A stretch of 64,000 nt of DNA from Prosthecochloris sp. (GTDB lineage Bacteria > Bacteroidota > Chlorobiia > Chlorobiales > Chlorobiaceae), in contig JADMLA020000024.1 in assembly GCA_015482705.2 (NCBI GenBank), positions 1 through 64,000 on the forward strand. Direction: 5' to 3'. Positions 9,137-18,173 of this stretch are shown here, piece after piece. Within the stretch, counting starts at the first letter, position 1, and every line of letters starts with the position of its first letter. The notes under the pieces were generated by a model that did no database searches, was not told the origin of the DNA, and saw nothing but the letters and a program-made list of their open reading frames with translations. The position numbers were made by a program, and so were the translations under genes.

Positions 9137-10873
9137 GTGAGTGAATGTGCCCGCCGTCTCAGATACCATGCTTTATTAGTTCTGCTGCTGATCATTGTCA
9201 TGCCTGGCAAGTTGATTGCCGTGTCGCTCGACAGAGCCAAACCTGAACAGCTTGCACTGCATGCTGTAAAAGGCTTTCAGCAGGGTTATACCCTCAATGT
9301 CAGCGCTTTGCGGACAGATGGGGTGGTTTACGTTGGTCTGGAGTCGATGGCCCGTGCTCTTCGACTGCTCAGTAAGAAGGACGGTAACCAGTTGAAAATC
9401 GCCCTGGAAGGAAACGGAAAAACAACGGTCTGCCGTTTTACCGGGGGGAGTAACTTTGTGGGTATTGTACCGGAAAAATCGGGTATGGGCGAACGAGTCA
9501 TACATATGCGTTCCGCTCCTGTCCTCAAAAACGGGACTCTCTGGTTGCGGACCGTTGACGCGGTACGTTTTTTTTCCATCTGGATGGACCGGCAGGTGGT
9601 CTATGACCGTGACAAGGGTGTGATCGACGCTTTTTTATGGAGCGCGGAACCTGGGTCGGGAAAGAGCCGGATCGGGATTGTCCGGGACCAGGATCGCTAT
9701 ATCAGTGCAGGAGGCCCCTCGCCGCAATACAAAGGGCCGACGACCATAACCGGCATGAGGGTCGATGAACTCGCAAACGGTGTGGTCATCCGTTTAAAGG
9801 CGTCGGGAGCGAAAACCGCTGCTTCGTTCATAAAGCCTGATAAAGCAGGGAATGCGTCGCTGACTTTTGAAACAGCCAAAGGGAATCCAGCGGACATATT
9901 CAGGACGTACAGCCAGGGACTCGTAAAGGAGATCCGGGCAATACCGCTCGGAAAAGGCGCCATGCAGGTCAACATTGCCCTGAATACCGAATTTTTCAAT
10001 GTGAAATCCAGCGAGTATCAGTGGGATCCGAGGACAAATACCTATGTGATTTCTGTTATGAGCGATATCGATGTTCAGGCAGCCTATCAGGCAGAAAAAG
10101 AAAAACGAATCAAGCAGGAACTTGCAAAGGATTTGCAGAAATGGAGGTTCGATACCATCGTGCTCGATGCCGGGCATGGTGGGAAAGATCCCGGTGCCGT
10201 TGGGCTCGCAGGAACCCGAGAGAAAGATATCGTGCTGAAACTGGTACACTATCTCGGTGCAATCATTAAAAAAGAGTGGCCTGAAATCAAGGTTGTTTAT
10301 ACGCGAAGCGACGACAGGTTCATACCGCTCAAACAACGGGGGAAAATCGCGAACCGAAACGACGGTAAGCTTTTTGTCAGCATTCATTGCAATGCAGCTG
10401 AAAACAGATCTGCGAAAGGGGCGGAGGTCTATATCCTCGGTCCTCATAAAAATCAGGCCGCTCTCAGGGTCGCCATGCTTGAAAATGCTGCTATAAAACA
10501 GGAAGAAGATTATCAGAAGAAATACAAGGGATTCAGTGAAGAGCACTTGATTATGAGCAGTCTTGCACAGAATGCCTTTACTCTTCAGTCCAAGGAGGCA
10601 GCGAGGCATGTGCTCGAAGGGATGGAAAAAAAAACAAAGATAAATGGCAGGGGGGTTCGCCAGGCGGGATTCATGGTTCTCTGGACCCCTTCGATGCCGA
10701 GCCTATTGGTCGAAGCGGGATACCTCTCGAATCGCGAAGAGGAAAAAATGCTTAGACGTCCCGATGTGCAGAAAAACATTGCGGTGGGGATTTTCAACGG
10801 ACTGAAACGTTACCGCACAAGCTACGAAAAACAGCAGCTCGCCTCGGGTGCCGGTGCACAGCCGAAAGGGTGA
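9137..10873 (+). CDS. N-acetylmuramoyl-L-alanine amidase (Amidase_3)
   Basis: A 578-residue exported peptidoglycan amidase that cleaves the bond between N-acetylmuramic acid and L-alanine. A hydrophobic signal peptide occupies residues 8-28. The N-terminal half resembles the beta-rich AMIN or copper-amine-oxidase-N-like domains that target amidases to the wall. The Amidase_3 catalytic domain starts near residue 338 with the zinc ligands in LDAGHGGKDPGA, a Glu in REKDIVLK, SIHCNA, and the catalytic Glu in LLVEAGYLSN. The start codon is GTG. It resembles AmiC or the Bacteroidota amidases acting in cell separation. It stands alone between two intergenic regions. Confidence 0.9.
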   Translation: MSECARRLRYHALLVLLLIIVMPGKLIAVSLDRAKPEQLALHAVKGFQQGYTLNVSALRTDGVVYVGLESMARALRLLSKKDGNQLKIALEGNGKTTVCRFTGGSNFVGIVPEKSGMGERVIHMRSAPVLKNGTLWLRTVDAVRFFSIWMDRQVVYDRDKGVIDAFLWSAEPGSGKSRIGIVRDQDRYISAGGPSPQYKGPTTITGMRVDELANGVVIRLKASGAKTAASFIKPDKAGNASLTFETAKGNPADIFRTYSQGLVKEIRAIPLGKGAMQVNIALNTEFFNVKSSEYQWDPRTNTYVISVMSDIDVQAAYQAEKEKRIKQELAKDLQKWRFDTIVLDAGHGGKDPGAVGLAGTREKDIVLKLVHYLGAIIKKEWPEIKVVYTRSDDRFIPLKQRGKIANRNDGKLFVSIHCNAAENRSAKGAEVYILGPHKNQAALRVAMLENAAIKQEEDYQKKYKGFSEEHLIMSSLAQNAFTLQSKEAARHVLEGMEKKTKINGRGVRQAGFMVLWTPSMPSLLVEAGYLSNREEEKMLRRPDVQKNIAVGIFNGLKRYRTSYEKQQLASGAGAQPKG

Positions 10874-10950
10874 GCGCTTATTGCTTTATCCGGAACAGTT
10901 CTCTTATTTCTCCATCTGCATGATGTTGACTTGTCGATGTTTGATGGCTA

Positions 10951-10972
10951 TTTTAATTTTGACCAATTAAAA
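10951..10972. promoter_or_regulatory. AT-rich palindrome upstream of methyltransferase
   Basis: TTTTAATT (10951-10958) and AATTAAAA (10965-10972) form a perfect 8 bp inverted repeat with a 6-base spacer TTGACC, about 100 bases before the methyltransferase start. The size and symmetry suit a dimeric regulator, and the spacer holds a partial -35-like TTGACC. It could equally be chance in an AT-rich intergenic stretch (10874-11073). Confidence 0.35.
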
Positions 10973-11073
10973 ATAATGTCGATATTGTGTTGTTTGACAT
11001 AGTTTTTTAGATGTTTTTTGCTGAAACGAATGCTTTTACAGCAAGCTCACTATAAACAACAATCGGTGTTACT

Positions 11074-12135
11074 ATGGATGCGTTTATGGATGCGTTTTGC
11101 CCAACAGCGCCACAGGTGCGGGCTCCCTATAGCCAGCTGAACAATCTTCTCTATAAAAGTTATCTCCCTTTGATAATAAACAGTGCTGCCGAGATGGGCT
11201 TGTTCGATGTGCTGTCGGCAGGCGACTCTTTTCTGGAAAAGCTGGCTGAGGAGCTGAATGCGAATGTCCATGTGCTCGATGCGCTTCTGGATGTACTCGA
11301 GGCTGTCGGTCTTGTTGCGGTGCAGGATGGCTGCTACACACTGACTTCGATGTCGGGGACTTATCTTGTCAGCAGTTCGAAGGTCAATCAATTACGAGCT
11401 CTTCGAGGGTTTTCCGGTAGCCGCGGGCCGTTCGACAATCTCGTAGAGGCGTTGAGACACGATCACGTCAAGACGTTCAACAACAGGATCTGGGCGTCGG
11501 AAGAGGCTGCCTTGTCCATGGAGCAGGTATCGAAAGCCGGGATGATACAGGAGGTTGTCTCCTTCATGAAAAGCATTCCCGGTTTCAGTGGTGCCAGGAG
11601 GATGTGCGATATTGCAGGAAGCATCGGTTACTATTCCCTCGCCATGCTTCGTGAAAACGATGGTTTACAGGCTCATGTCTACGATCTTCCGGAGGTGTGT
11701 GCTATAGCGAGAAAGGTGAAACGAGATGATGAGCATTTTGAGCGGGTGACCTTTCATGATTTCGATATTACCGGGTCCAGCTGGGTGGACGACGGTTTCG
11801 ATCTTTTCTTCTGTTCTCATTTTCTCTATGAGTTCGGTGCAAAGGGAACTCTTGTGGATTTTCTGAAAAAGGTCAACGCCTCGCTCAAACCGGGAGGTTA
11901 TTTCGTCTCCAGCCATATCTCGTCATACACTAAAGGGGAGAACCGCTTGACGTTCGCTATGGTGGAGTTGATGACCAGGGCTATGGGGTACCCGACGCAC
12001 AGTCTTCCGGAGGAAACCCTGAAAGAAGCTCTGGGCAAAGCGGGATTCGGAGATTTTACCATACAGGAACCCAACGAGGACCTTGCATTCGCAACGATGT
12101 TGCTTTCGGCGAGGAAGCTGCAGGAAACCCTGTAA
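11074..12135 (+). CDS. SAM-dependent O-methyltransferase family 2 (BchU-related)
   Basis: A 353-residue class I methyltransferase of the O-methyltransferase-2 type. An N-terminal winged-helix-like dimerisation region (about residues 15-105) leads into the Rossmann domain, where the SAM loop reads MCDIAGSIGYYSLAML, with YDLPEV and HDFDITGSSW downstream and a late LKPGGYFVSS strand. This is the architecture of BchU (bacteriochlorophyll c C-20 methyltransferase) and CrtF. The glycine-rich loop is altered from the common DxGGGxG to DIAGSIG, so it is probably not BchU itself. The start repeats as MDAFMDAF; the second ATG is possible. The substrate is unknown; a pigment or quinone-like aromatic is my guess. 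Confidence 0.75.
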   Translation: MDAFMDAFCPTAPQVRAPYSQLNNLLYKSYLPLIINSAAEMGLFDVLSAGDSFLEKLAEELNANVHVLDALLDVLEAVGLVAVQDGCYTLTSMSGTYLVSSSKVNQLRALRGFSGSRGPFDNLVEALRHDHVKTFNNRIWASEEAALSMEQVSKAGMIQEVVSFMKSIPGFSGARRMCDIAGSIGYYSLAMLRENDGLQAHVYDLPEVCAIARKVKRDDEHFERVTFHDFDITGSSWVDDGFDLFFCSHFLYEFGAKGTLVDFLKKVNASLKPGGYFVSSHISSYTKGENRLTFAMVELMTRAMGYPTHSLPEETLKEALGKAGFGDFTIQEPNEDLAFATMLLSARKLQETL

Positions 12136-12244
12136 GGGCTGTCGTCATAACCATCGCTGTTTGGGAGCTGTTAATGGAAGCGTTCACGCATCCTTCGGCT
12201 GACAAGACAATGATGGTGACGGACCGCTTTTTGGTTCTGTATGT

Positions 12245-13174
12245 TCAAGGACGGGACACAGCGTTTATCTTCCGAACAATGTATTCGAGATGCTCGTGAT
12301 TCGTGCCGCAGCACCCTCCCAGGATTTTGATGCCATATCGTTTATTCAGCTCTGTCATCAAGTCTCCCCACTCGGATACGGGATCGGCCCGAAGTGTTTT
12401 CGCGCCGTCCAGCTCGCAATGATCGAAAGACGAGGCGTTTGCCTGGTAGCCGATGATGCGGGAAAGAACCGATTGAGAGAGGGAGCCCGCTTCGAGAAAC
12501 GATGGGTAAGCGCAATTGATCATGTAGCCGAGAGGCGGCCGACTGCAGGCTGTATCGATGCTTTGAACCGCCAGTTCCAGGCTGGTTCCGTCAAGAAGAG
12601 TGCTGTGCCGGTTGATAACGAAACTGATGATAAAGGGAAGCCGGGTCTTCGACATCGCCATGGCGATGCCCGTCGCTTCCGGCAGTGCGGGTAAGGTTGC
12701 TGCTAACAGTAAATCCGCACCCGCTTCGCTGAGCTTATCGATTTGCCAGGAATGGAATGATCGAGCCTCGTTTGTCGAGAGACCTTCTTCGGGAGTGTAG
12801 GCATCGTTTTTACAGCCGACCAGACCCCCGATGAAAATGTTTGAAGACCATGTTCCCCAGGTCGCTCTGATATCCTCGAGAAATCTTACGGCGTCGGTAT
12901 TGACGTTGTGGGTTATACAGGACTTCGACAGCCGTTCCTCGTTTGCCCGCCATGTTGGAGTGCTGACGATCATGGGAAAATCGTGGTTCCTGGCAATTTC
13001 GAGGTAACGCCGGTAAAGCGCTCGTAACGCCTCCTTGCCCGATGTGTCGTAAATCAAGAGAGCATTTTCAAGGTAAGGGTGCAGCGTTACCTGTCCTGAT
13101 CGTCGTAGTGATTCGATGATGGATGCTTCAGTGAGGATTATGTCATGGCGCTGAAGTGCCTGCTGAATATTCAT
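12245..13174 (-). CDS. Homocysteine S-methyltransferase family protein
   Basis: A 309-residue Pfam S-methyl_trans protein that transfers a methyl group (from S-methylmethionine or a related donor in characterised members such as MmuM) to homocysteine, giving methionine. The zinc ligands are visible: the first cysteine in MINCAYPSF and the paired cysteines in LGGCCGTNHEHL near the C-terminus. Length matches MmuM. No ribosome-binding site is obvious before the ATG. The gene is divergent from the biotin operon and shares its 210-base upstream region. It could also act on another thiol, but the zinc site is intact. Confidence 0.85.
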   Translation of the reverse strand: MNIQQALQRHDIILTEASIIESLRRSGQVTLHPYLENALLIYDTSGKEALRALYRRYLEIARNHDFPMIVSTPTWRANEERLSKSCITHNVNTDAVRFLEDIRATWGTWSSNIFIGGLVGCKNDAYTPEEGLSTNEARSFHSWQIDKLSEAGADLLLAATLPALPEATGIAMAMSKTRLPFIISFVINRHSTLLDGTSLELAVQSIDTACSRPPLGYMINCAYPSFLEAGSLSQSVLSRIIGYQANASSFDHCELDGAKTLRADPVSEWGDLMTELNKRYGIKILGGCCGTNHEHLEYIVRKINAVSRP

Positions 13175-13292
13175 GCGGTGTGGTGGTTGTCATTCTCTGT
13201 GTCTGTGGACGTTACTGTTTCGTTTTCAGGAAATTAGAAAATCAATAGTTTTTATGAACACCATTACCATAGTGTTTGGTTTTTTTGTTTGT

Positions 13293-13321
13293 TTGCAAAC
13301 TTGTCAACTTGATCGTAAATT
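13293..13321 (+). promoter_or_regulatory. Candidate promoter of the biotin operon
   Basis: TTGCAA (13293-13298) and TAAATT (13316-13321) are spaced by 17 bases and would start transcription about 55 bases before birA. Each hexamer matches four of six consensus positions. The left arm of the BirA operator lies inside the spacer, so bound BirA would block polymerase. Alternative promoters using the TTGACA in the right arm lack a good -10. Confidence 0.4.
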
Positions 13322-13332
13322 CCGGTTGACAA
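13301..13332 (+). promoter_or_regulatory. BirA operator (biotin operon)
   Basis: TTGTCAAC (13301-13308) and GTTGACAA (13325-13332) are perfect inverted repeats separated by 16 bases, 52 bases upstream of birA. Known BirA sites are TTGTAAACC-type arms with a 14-16 base spacer, so arm sequence and spacing both agree. The downstream BirA has a DNA-binding domain, as required for autoregulation. Seen: the repeat. Inferred: that BirA loaded with biotinyl-AMP binds it and represses birA-bioBFGCDA. Confidence 0.75.
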
Positions 13333-13384
13333 TGGCGGGCGTCCTTTACGGCGCTTTTTTATTCTTGTACACACTGATTGCTTC

Positions 13385-14371
13385 ATGAATCAACTGACCT
13401 TGCATATTCTCAATCGGCTCAAGGCTTCGAATAGCTTTTTGTCGGGTGGTGAGTTGTGCCGCGAATATGGTATGACCCGGAGTGCCGTGTGGAAGCATAT
13501 TTCACAGCTTCGGGAAAACGGTTATACCATCGAGGCGGTTTCCGGCAAGGGGTATCGCTTGAACGGCAGTCCCGATCTTCCGGTTTCACAAGAAATTGAA
13601 CCTCTGCTTCGAACAGACAGATTCGGCAGGAATCTCGTATTTCACGAAGAGGTGGATTCGACAAACGTTCAGGCTAAAATCCTGGCTCGTCAGGGAGCGC
13701 CTGAGGGGAGCGTTTTCGTTGCGGATTGTCAGACCGGCGGTCGTGGTAGAATGGGCAGAGTTTGGGTTTCTCCTCCGGGAGCGAATCTTTATTTCTCGGT
13801 TGTTCTCCGTCCTTCGGTTCCTCCGGTGAGGCTTTCACAAATTCCTCTCCTTGCTGCTGCTGCAATCCATCGGGCTTTTGGGTCATCGGTAGAAGGGGTT
13901 TCGTCAATGATCAAATGGCCCAATGATATACTGATAAGCGGGCGGAAGGTCTGTGGTATTCTCTGTGAAATGGAGACAGAACCCGATATGACGCATTTCG
14001 TGATTGTCGGGATAGGGATCAATGTCAATCTTCAGGATATTCCGGGAGAAATAGAGGCCGTTGCAACCTCTCTCTTCCTCGAGTCGGGTTATGAGCATTC
14101 CCGGTCCGATATCCTTTCGTCCATACTCAACCATTTCGAGCCGCTTTATGAGGAGTGGCAGGAAGCGGAGGATCTGCGTGATTTTTTACCCTATCTGGAA
14201 CGGTATGCGTGGCTGAAAAACCGGGACGTCGAGGTAGAACACTATAAGAATACCCTTTCAGGGCGAGTTCAGGGAATGAGCAGAACGGGTGAACTGCTGC
14301 TCGAGGAAAAGGATGGGACCGTTATTGCAGTTTCTTCAGGTGAAGCCCGCTTGTGTAAAGGATCATTATAA
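13385..14371 (+). CDS. birA: Biotin operon repressor / biotin-protein ligase
   Basis: A 328-residue class II BirA. Residues 1-60 form a winged helix (GGELCREYGMTRSAVWKHISQLR, here the recognition helix includes SAVWKHI), followed by a wing rich in Gly (SGKGYRL). The ligase domain has the biotinyl-AMP loop GRGRMGR, and the IKWPNDI motif with its conserved Lys and Asn-Asp. The enzyme makes biotinyl-5'-AMP and biotinylates carboxylases; with no acceptor it dimerises and represses. It is the first gene of the operon, so it would autoregulate through the operator at 13301-13332. bioB starts 12 bases after its stop. Confidence 0.93.
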   Translation: MNQLTLHILNRLKASNSFLSGGELCREYGMTRSAVWKHISQLRENGYTIEAVSGKGYRLNGSPDLPVSQEIEPLLRTDRFGRNLVFHEEVDSTNVQAKILARQGAPEGSVFVADCQTGGRGRMGRVWVSPPGANLYFSVVLRPSVPPVRLSQIPLLAAAAIHRAFGSSVEGVSSMIKWPNDILISGRKVCGILCEMETEPDMTHFVIVGIGINVNLQDIPGEIEAVATSLFLESGYEHSRSDILSSILNHFEPLYEEWQEAEDLRDFLPYLERYAWLKNRDVEVEHYKNTLSGRVQGMSRTGELLLEEKDGTVIAVSSGEARLCKGSL

Positions 14372-14382
14372 ACGTTCGAGAG

Positions 14383-15402
14383 ATGAGGGCGCCTATGCAC
14401 GAATCCATACTCAAAGCTTACAGTGTTCTGGAGACCGGTGAGCCGCTTCCGTTTGACGTTGCCATTGAGCTTGCATGTCTTGCAGGAGAAGATGTTCCAG
14501 ATCTTTTGTCACTGGCAAACAAGGTAAAGAACCGTCATGCTATGCTGACGGATGGTTGTTTGCATAGCTGTTCCATCATCAATGCAAAATCCGGTGTTTG
14601 TGCCGAAAACTGCCGCTTTTGTGCACAATCATTGCACAACAGTGCGGACGTGGAGCAATATCCATTGCTTGATGCCACGCGTATTCTGGAATCTGCCGGT
14701 AACGTTTATAAGGAAGGCGTCAGGTTTTTCGGGATCGTTACCAGCGGCTACGGCTATAAAACGGTCAACCCGGAGTTTCTGAAGATTGTCGATAGTATCG
14801 ATCATCTGCAGCAGGAGTATCCCGGACTACATGTTTGTGCGTCTCTCGGAGTGCTCGGTGAAGAACCTGTCCGTGTGCTCGCGGAGCATAATGTTGCACA
14901 CTACAATATCAATATCCAGGTTGCTCCTGATCGTTACGATGATCTCATTGCCACCACTCATTCTCTGGATGAGCGTCTCGAAACCGTGCGACTGCTCCGA
15001 AAGTATGGCGTATCGGTGTGCTGTGGCGGGATACTGGGGGTTGGTGAAACAATGCTTGAGCGTCTTGACTTTATCTATGCTCTGCAAGAGCTTGATATTG
15101 CGGTTATTCCGCTCAACGTGCTCGTACCGATAGACGGGACTCCTTTACAGGGTGTCGAGACTCCGGCAGTTACCGATATTGTTACAACGTTCGCGCTATG
15201 CAGGCTTGCTCATCCCCGAAAAATCATCAAGTTTGCAGCCGGGCGTGAGACGGTGATGAAAGATTTCCAGGGTCTGTTGATGCTTGCAGGGGCGAACGGA
15301 TTGCTTACCGGAGGATACCTGACAACGAGGGGACGAAGGGTCGAGGATGACAGGACGCTCACGCAGCAGCTTTCAGGTTTCATGGGGAGTACGGATTCAT
15401 GA
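14383..15402 (+). CDS. bioB: Biotin synthase
   Basis: A 339-residue radical SAM enzyme that inserts sulfur into dethiobiotin. The radical SAM [4Fe-4S] motif CxxxCxxC is present as CAENCRFC, preceded by SIINAKSGV. Conserved BioB segments NINIQVAPDRY, CCGGILGVGE and LNVLVPIDGTPL follow. The second in-frame ATG at 14395 has a GAGGG five bases upstream and may be the true start, removing four residues. The stop overlaps the bioF start by four bases (ATGA), indicating translational coupling. Confidence 0.96.
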   Translation: MRAPMHESILKAYSVLETGEPLPFDVAIELACLAGEDVPDLLSLANKVKNRHAMLTDGCLHSCSIINAKSGVCAENCRFCAQSLHNSADVEQYPLLDATRILESAGNVYKEGVRFFGIVTSGYGYKTVNPEFLKIVDSIDHLQQEYPGLHVCASLGVLGEEPVRVLAEHNVAHYNINIQVAPDRYDDLIATTHSLDERLETVRLLRKYGVSVCCGGILGVGETMLERLDFIYALQELDIAVIPLNVLVPIDGTPLQGVETPAVTDIVTTFALCRLAHPRKIIKFAAGRETVMKDFQGLLMLAGANGLLTGGYLTTRGRRVEDDRTLTQQLSGFMGSTDS

Positions 15403-16574
15403 GCCTGAAAGAGCATATGCAAAAAGAGCTTGAAATGCTCAGGGGGCGACAGTGTTTCAGAATGTTTCCCGAAACAGGGGAGCGCCGGGGAGCATCCATC
15501 GAATCAGGAGGACGGAGTGCCCTGAACCTTTCCTCGAACGATTACCTCGGTATTGGTGATGACGGGAAGCTTCGGCGAGAGTACCTTCTTTCGTTCGATC
15601 CGCTGAACAATGACGACCGGTTCGGCCTGGCCAGTTCATCCTCACGTCTGCTCACAGGGAACCACCGGCTCTACGAAGAGCTGGAAGAGTATCTTGCGGC
15701 CTGGTACGGCAGATCAGCCGCACTGGTGTTCAACAGCGGTTATCATGCAAATATCGGTATACTTCCCGCTTTGACGACGCGGCATGATCTGATCCTCAGT
15801 GATAAACTGAACCATGCCAGCATCATCGACGGATGCAGGATCGCTGATGCGGATTTCAAACGATTCCGTCACCTTGATTACGATCATCTCGAAATGTTGC
15901 TTGATCAGGGCCGTGAAAAATATCGCCAGTTGTTTATCGTCAGCGAATCGGTTTTCAGCATGGACGGTGATCTGGCCGACCTGAAAAAGCTTTGTGAACT
16001 CCGTGAACGGTATGATGCCTTCCTGATAGTCGACGAAGCACACGGTGTCGGGACATTTGGTGAGACGGGGCAGGGGTTGTGCGAAATATCGGGGCTCACC
16101 GGTTCCATCGACATCATTGTTGGGACATTCGGCAAGGCGTTTGCTTCTACCGGTGCCTACGGTATCATGGACGGTGTGGTCCGTGATTACCTTATCAATA
16201 CCATGCGTCCCCTGATTTTTACCACAGCCCTCCCACCGGTGGTTCTCGGGTGGAGTAAAATGGTGCTGGAACATCAACGAACGAAGGTTGCAGAGCGAAG
16301 TCATTTGCATTTTCTTGGCGTACGGTTACGTGATGCATTGAAAGAAAAAGGAATGCGCACCGCCGGTGAAAGTCAGATTGTGCCGGTTATCGTGGGTTCG
16401 AACAGCAGTGCTGTTCGAACGGCGTCGGCGTTGCGTGACGCAGGAATTCTCGCGCTGCCGGTTCGTCCTCCAACGGTGCCTGAGAATACTGCGAGAATAC
16501 GTTTTTCTCTCCGGGCGGACATCGGATGGGAGGGTGTATCCGGTATTCCGGAGATATTGCATGCCGTACGTTGA
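15399..16574 (+). CDS. bioF: 8-amino-7-oxononanoate synthase
   Basis: A 391-residue PLP-dependent alpha-oxoamine synthase that condenses pimeloyl-ACP or pimeloyl-CoA with L-alanine. Typical features are LSSNDYLGI near the N-terminus, GSTRL-like SSSRLLTGNH, FNSGYHANIG, the DEAHGVGTFG aspartate-histidine motif, and the PLP lysine in VGTFGKAFAST. Length is normal. It starts in a 4-base overlap with bioB. The next gene, bioG, starts 44 bases on with no clear ribosome-binding site, so it may depend on coupling. Confidence 0.95.
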   Translation: MSLKEHMQKELEMLRGRQCFRMFPETGERRGASIESGGRSALNLSSNDYLGIGDDGKLRREYLLSFDPLNNDDRFGLASSSSRLLTGNHRLYEELEEYLAAWYGRSAALVFNSGYHANIGILPALTTRHDLILSDKLNHASIIDGCRIADADFKRFRHLDYDHLEMLLDQGREKYRQLFIVSESVFSMDGDLADLKKLCELRERYDAFLIVDEAHGVGTFGETGQGLCEISGLTGSIDIIVGTFGKAFASTGAYGIMDGVVRDYLINTMRPLIFTTALPPVVLGWSKMVLEHQRTKVAERSHLHFLGVRLRDALKEKGMRTAGESQIVPVIVGSNSSAVRTASALRDAGILALPVRPPTVPENTARIRFSLRADIGWEGVSGIPEILHAVR

Positions 16575-16618
16575 TCATTTTATAAAAAACGGTTACACGC
16601 TACCTGCCACTGAACGAT

Positions 16619-17311
16619 ATGATTACTCATTGGATACAAAGAAAAGGATATAGCCGGCTCCTGATTTTTTTCAACGGATGGGGGATGGACAGCCGGATTG
16701 CCGATTATCTCCAGTCCAATACTTCCGGGTTCGACAGTGATATTTTGCTTTGTTACGATTATCGTTCGACAGATCTGTCTGCAGATGTTCTCGGTGCGGT
16801 CGCCGGATATGATGAACGGATGGTTGTGGCATGGTCCCTCGGGGTGTGGGCGGCATCCCGGGCGGGATTACACGGGATTGACCGGGCATTGGCGATAAAC
16901 GGCACCGTGAATCCGGTAAGCAGCGATGAAGGAATTCCGCCCGATATTTTTCGGGCAACGCTCGATAACTATGATGAAGGGAACAGAAAACGGTTCATGA
17001 GGCGGATGTGCGGTGGTAAAGCCTCTTTGTTCGAACGGTTTCTCGATATTGCTCCTCTACGTACTGCTTCCGATCAAAGAGAGGAGCTCGCGTTGATTCT
17101 GCAGAGCGTCGAGAAGAATGTTGAAGAAGGGGGCGTACCATCATGGAGCTATACGGAGGCGTTGATCGGCGGGCGTGATATGATTTTTCCACCGGTAGCC
17201 CAGGCATTTGCGTGGCGTGGGATAAAGCATACGGTGGTGGATGAAATGGCCCACTTTCCGTTCTTCGATTTCAGCAACTGGCAAACGGTGTGTACATGCA
17301 TGGAGCGGTGA
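16619..17311 (+). CDS. bioG: Pimeloyl-ACP methyl ester esterase BioG
   Basis: A 230-residue alpha/beta-hydrolase of the BioG (DUF452) family. BioG removes the methyl group from pimeloyl-ACP methyl ester, ending the BioC-primed fatty-acid cycle that makes the pimeloyl moiety; it replaces BioH. An early LLIFFNGWGMD strand-loop forms the oxyanion region, the nucleophile serine sits in VAWSLGVWA, and a late histidine (EMAHFPFFDF) fits the triad. Its place between bioF and bioC supports the assignment. It overlaps the start of bioC by about 22 bases. Confidence 0.88.
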   Translation: MITHWIQRKGYSRLLIFFNGWGMDSRIADYLQSNTSGFDSDILLCYDYRSTDLSADVLGAVAGYDERMVVAWSLGVWAASRAGLHGIDRALAINGTVNPVSSDEGIPPDIFRATLDNYDEGNRKRFMRRMCGGKASLFERFLDIAPLRTASDQREELALILQSVEKNVEEGGVPSWSYTEALIGGRDMIFPPVAQAFAWRGIKHTVVDEMAHFPFFDFSNWQTVCTCMER

Positions 17312-18072
17312 ACAAAGAGCTTGTCAGGCAGCGGTTTGCCAGACGCCTGAAAGAGTATCGCCGACATGCGATCATTCAGGAAAGCATGGCATGCGAGTTG
17401 GCCGAATTGATTTGTGGCAATAAAAAACCACCGCTGTTCGGGCGTGTCCTGGAGATAGGTTCGGGTTCAGGATCGTTTACCGAAGCATTGCTCAGTCGTT
17501 GTGATGCAATGCGTTATGTGGCGAACGATCTGGTAGGCGAAAGCCGTGAGCTGGTCCGCAGGATCGTTTTGAATCATGGTGTACGGGAGTTCTCTTTCAT
17601 AGCGGCGGATATCGAGGAGTGTGAACGTCTACCCGATACCGTCGATCTTGCAGCATCGAACGCAACCGTTCAGTGGCTTACAGATATGCCCTCATTTTTC
17701 TTGAGAATGTCCGAAATTGTCAGGCCGGATGGGCTTCTTGCGTTCAGTACTTTCGGGCGAAGAAACATGCTCGAGGTCAGTTCGCTTGAGGCGCATACGC
17801 TCAGCTACCATTCTCTTGCCGAGCAGGAAAAAATGGCCCGGCCCTGGTTCAGGCCATTGGTTCTGCATGAAGATGTGCGCAAGCTCGATTTCAGGAGCCC
17901 TGAAGAGGTGCTGCGTCACATAAGCCGTACTGGGGTTAATGGTCTTGCCCGTGAGAGATGGACGAAAACACGTCACCGCAGCTTTGTCGAGCGTTACCGT
18001 TCGTCGTTTCCTTCGGGATCCGGAGTACATCTTACCTATCATCCGTTGTTTTGTGTTTTTCGGAGAAAATGA
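17290..18072 (+). CDS. bioC: Malonyl-ACP O-methyltransferase
   Basis: A 260-residue class I SAM methyltransferase. BioC methylates the free carboxyl of malonyl-ACP, which disguises it as a primer for two fatty-acid elongation rounds. The SAM loop is VLEIGSGSGSFTEAL; SNATVQWLTDM matches the BioC substrate region. The open frame begins inside bioG; ATGs at 17290 and 17299 and a GTG at 17308 that overlaps the bioG stop are all possible. It pairs functionally with bioG. A 101-base gap follows before bioD. Confidence 0.9.
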   Translation: MYMHGAVNKELVRQRFARRLKEYRRHAIIQESMACELAELICGNKKPPLFGRVLEIGSGSGSFTEALLSRCDAMRYVANDLVGESRELVRRIVLNHGVREFSFIAADIEECERLPDTVDLAASNATVQWLTDMPSFFLRMSEIVRPDGLLAFSTFGRRNMLEVSSLEAHTLSYHSLAEQEKMARPWFRPLVLHEDVRKLDFRSPEEVLRHISRTGVNGLARERWTKTRHRSFVERYRSSFPSGSGVHLTYHPLFCVFRRK

Positions 18073-18137
18073 GCGTGACGTCAATATTTACAATGGAAGA
18101 ACGTGCTTTTCGGCTACACGTAGGCTTTTTACATAAC

Positions 18138-18154
18138 CGTTGAGTTACTCAACG
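18138..18154 (+). repeat. Hairpin in the bioC-bioD gap
   Basis: CGTTGAG (18138-18144), loop TTA, CTCAACG (18148-18154) is a perfect 7 bp stem 20 bases before the bioD GTG. It has no T-run, so it is not an obvious intrinsic terminator. It might tune bioD translation or stabilise a processed message. It could also be a remnant of an inserted repeat. Confidence 0.35.
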
Positions 18155-18173
18155 ATTCAACCGACAAAAACAG

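Noticed and set aside
13173..13388. Open frame of 71 codons upstream of birA
   Set aside because: It overlaps the BirA operator and promoter region, has no ribosome-binding site, is Cys/Phe-rich without a known family, and ends inside the birA start.
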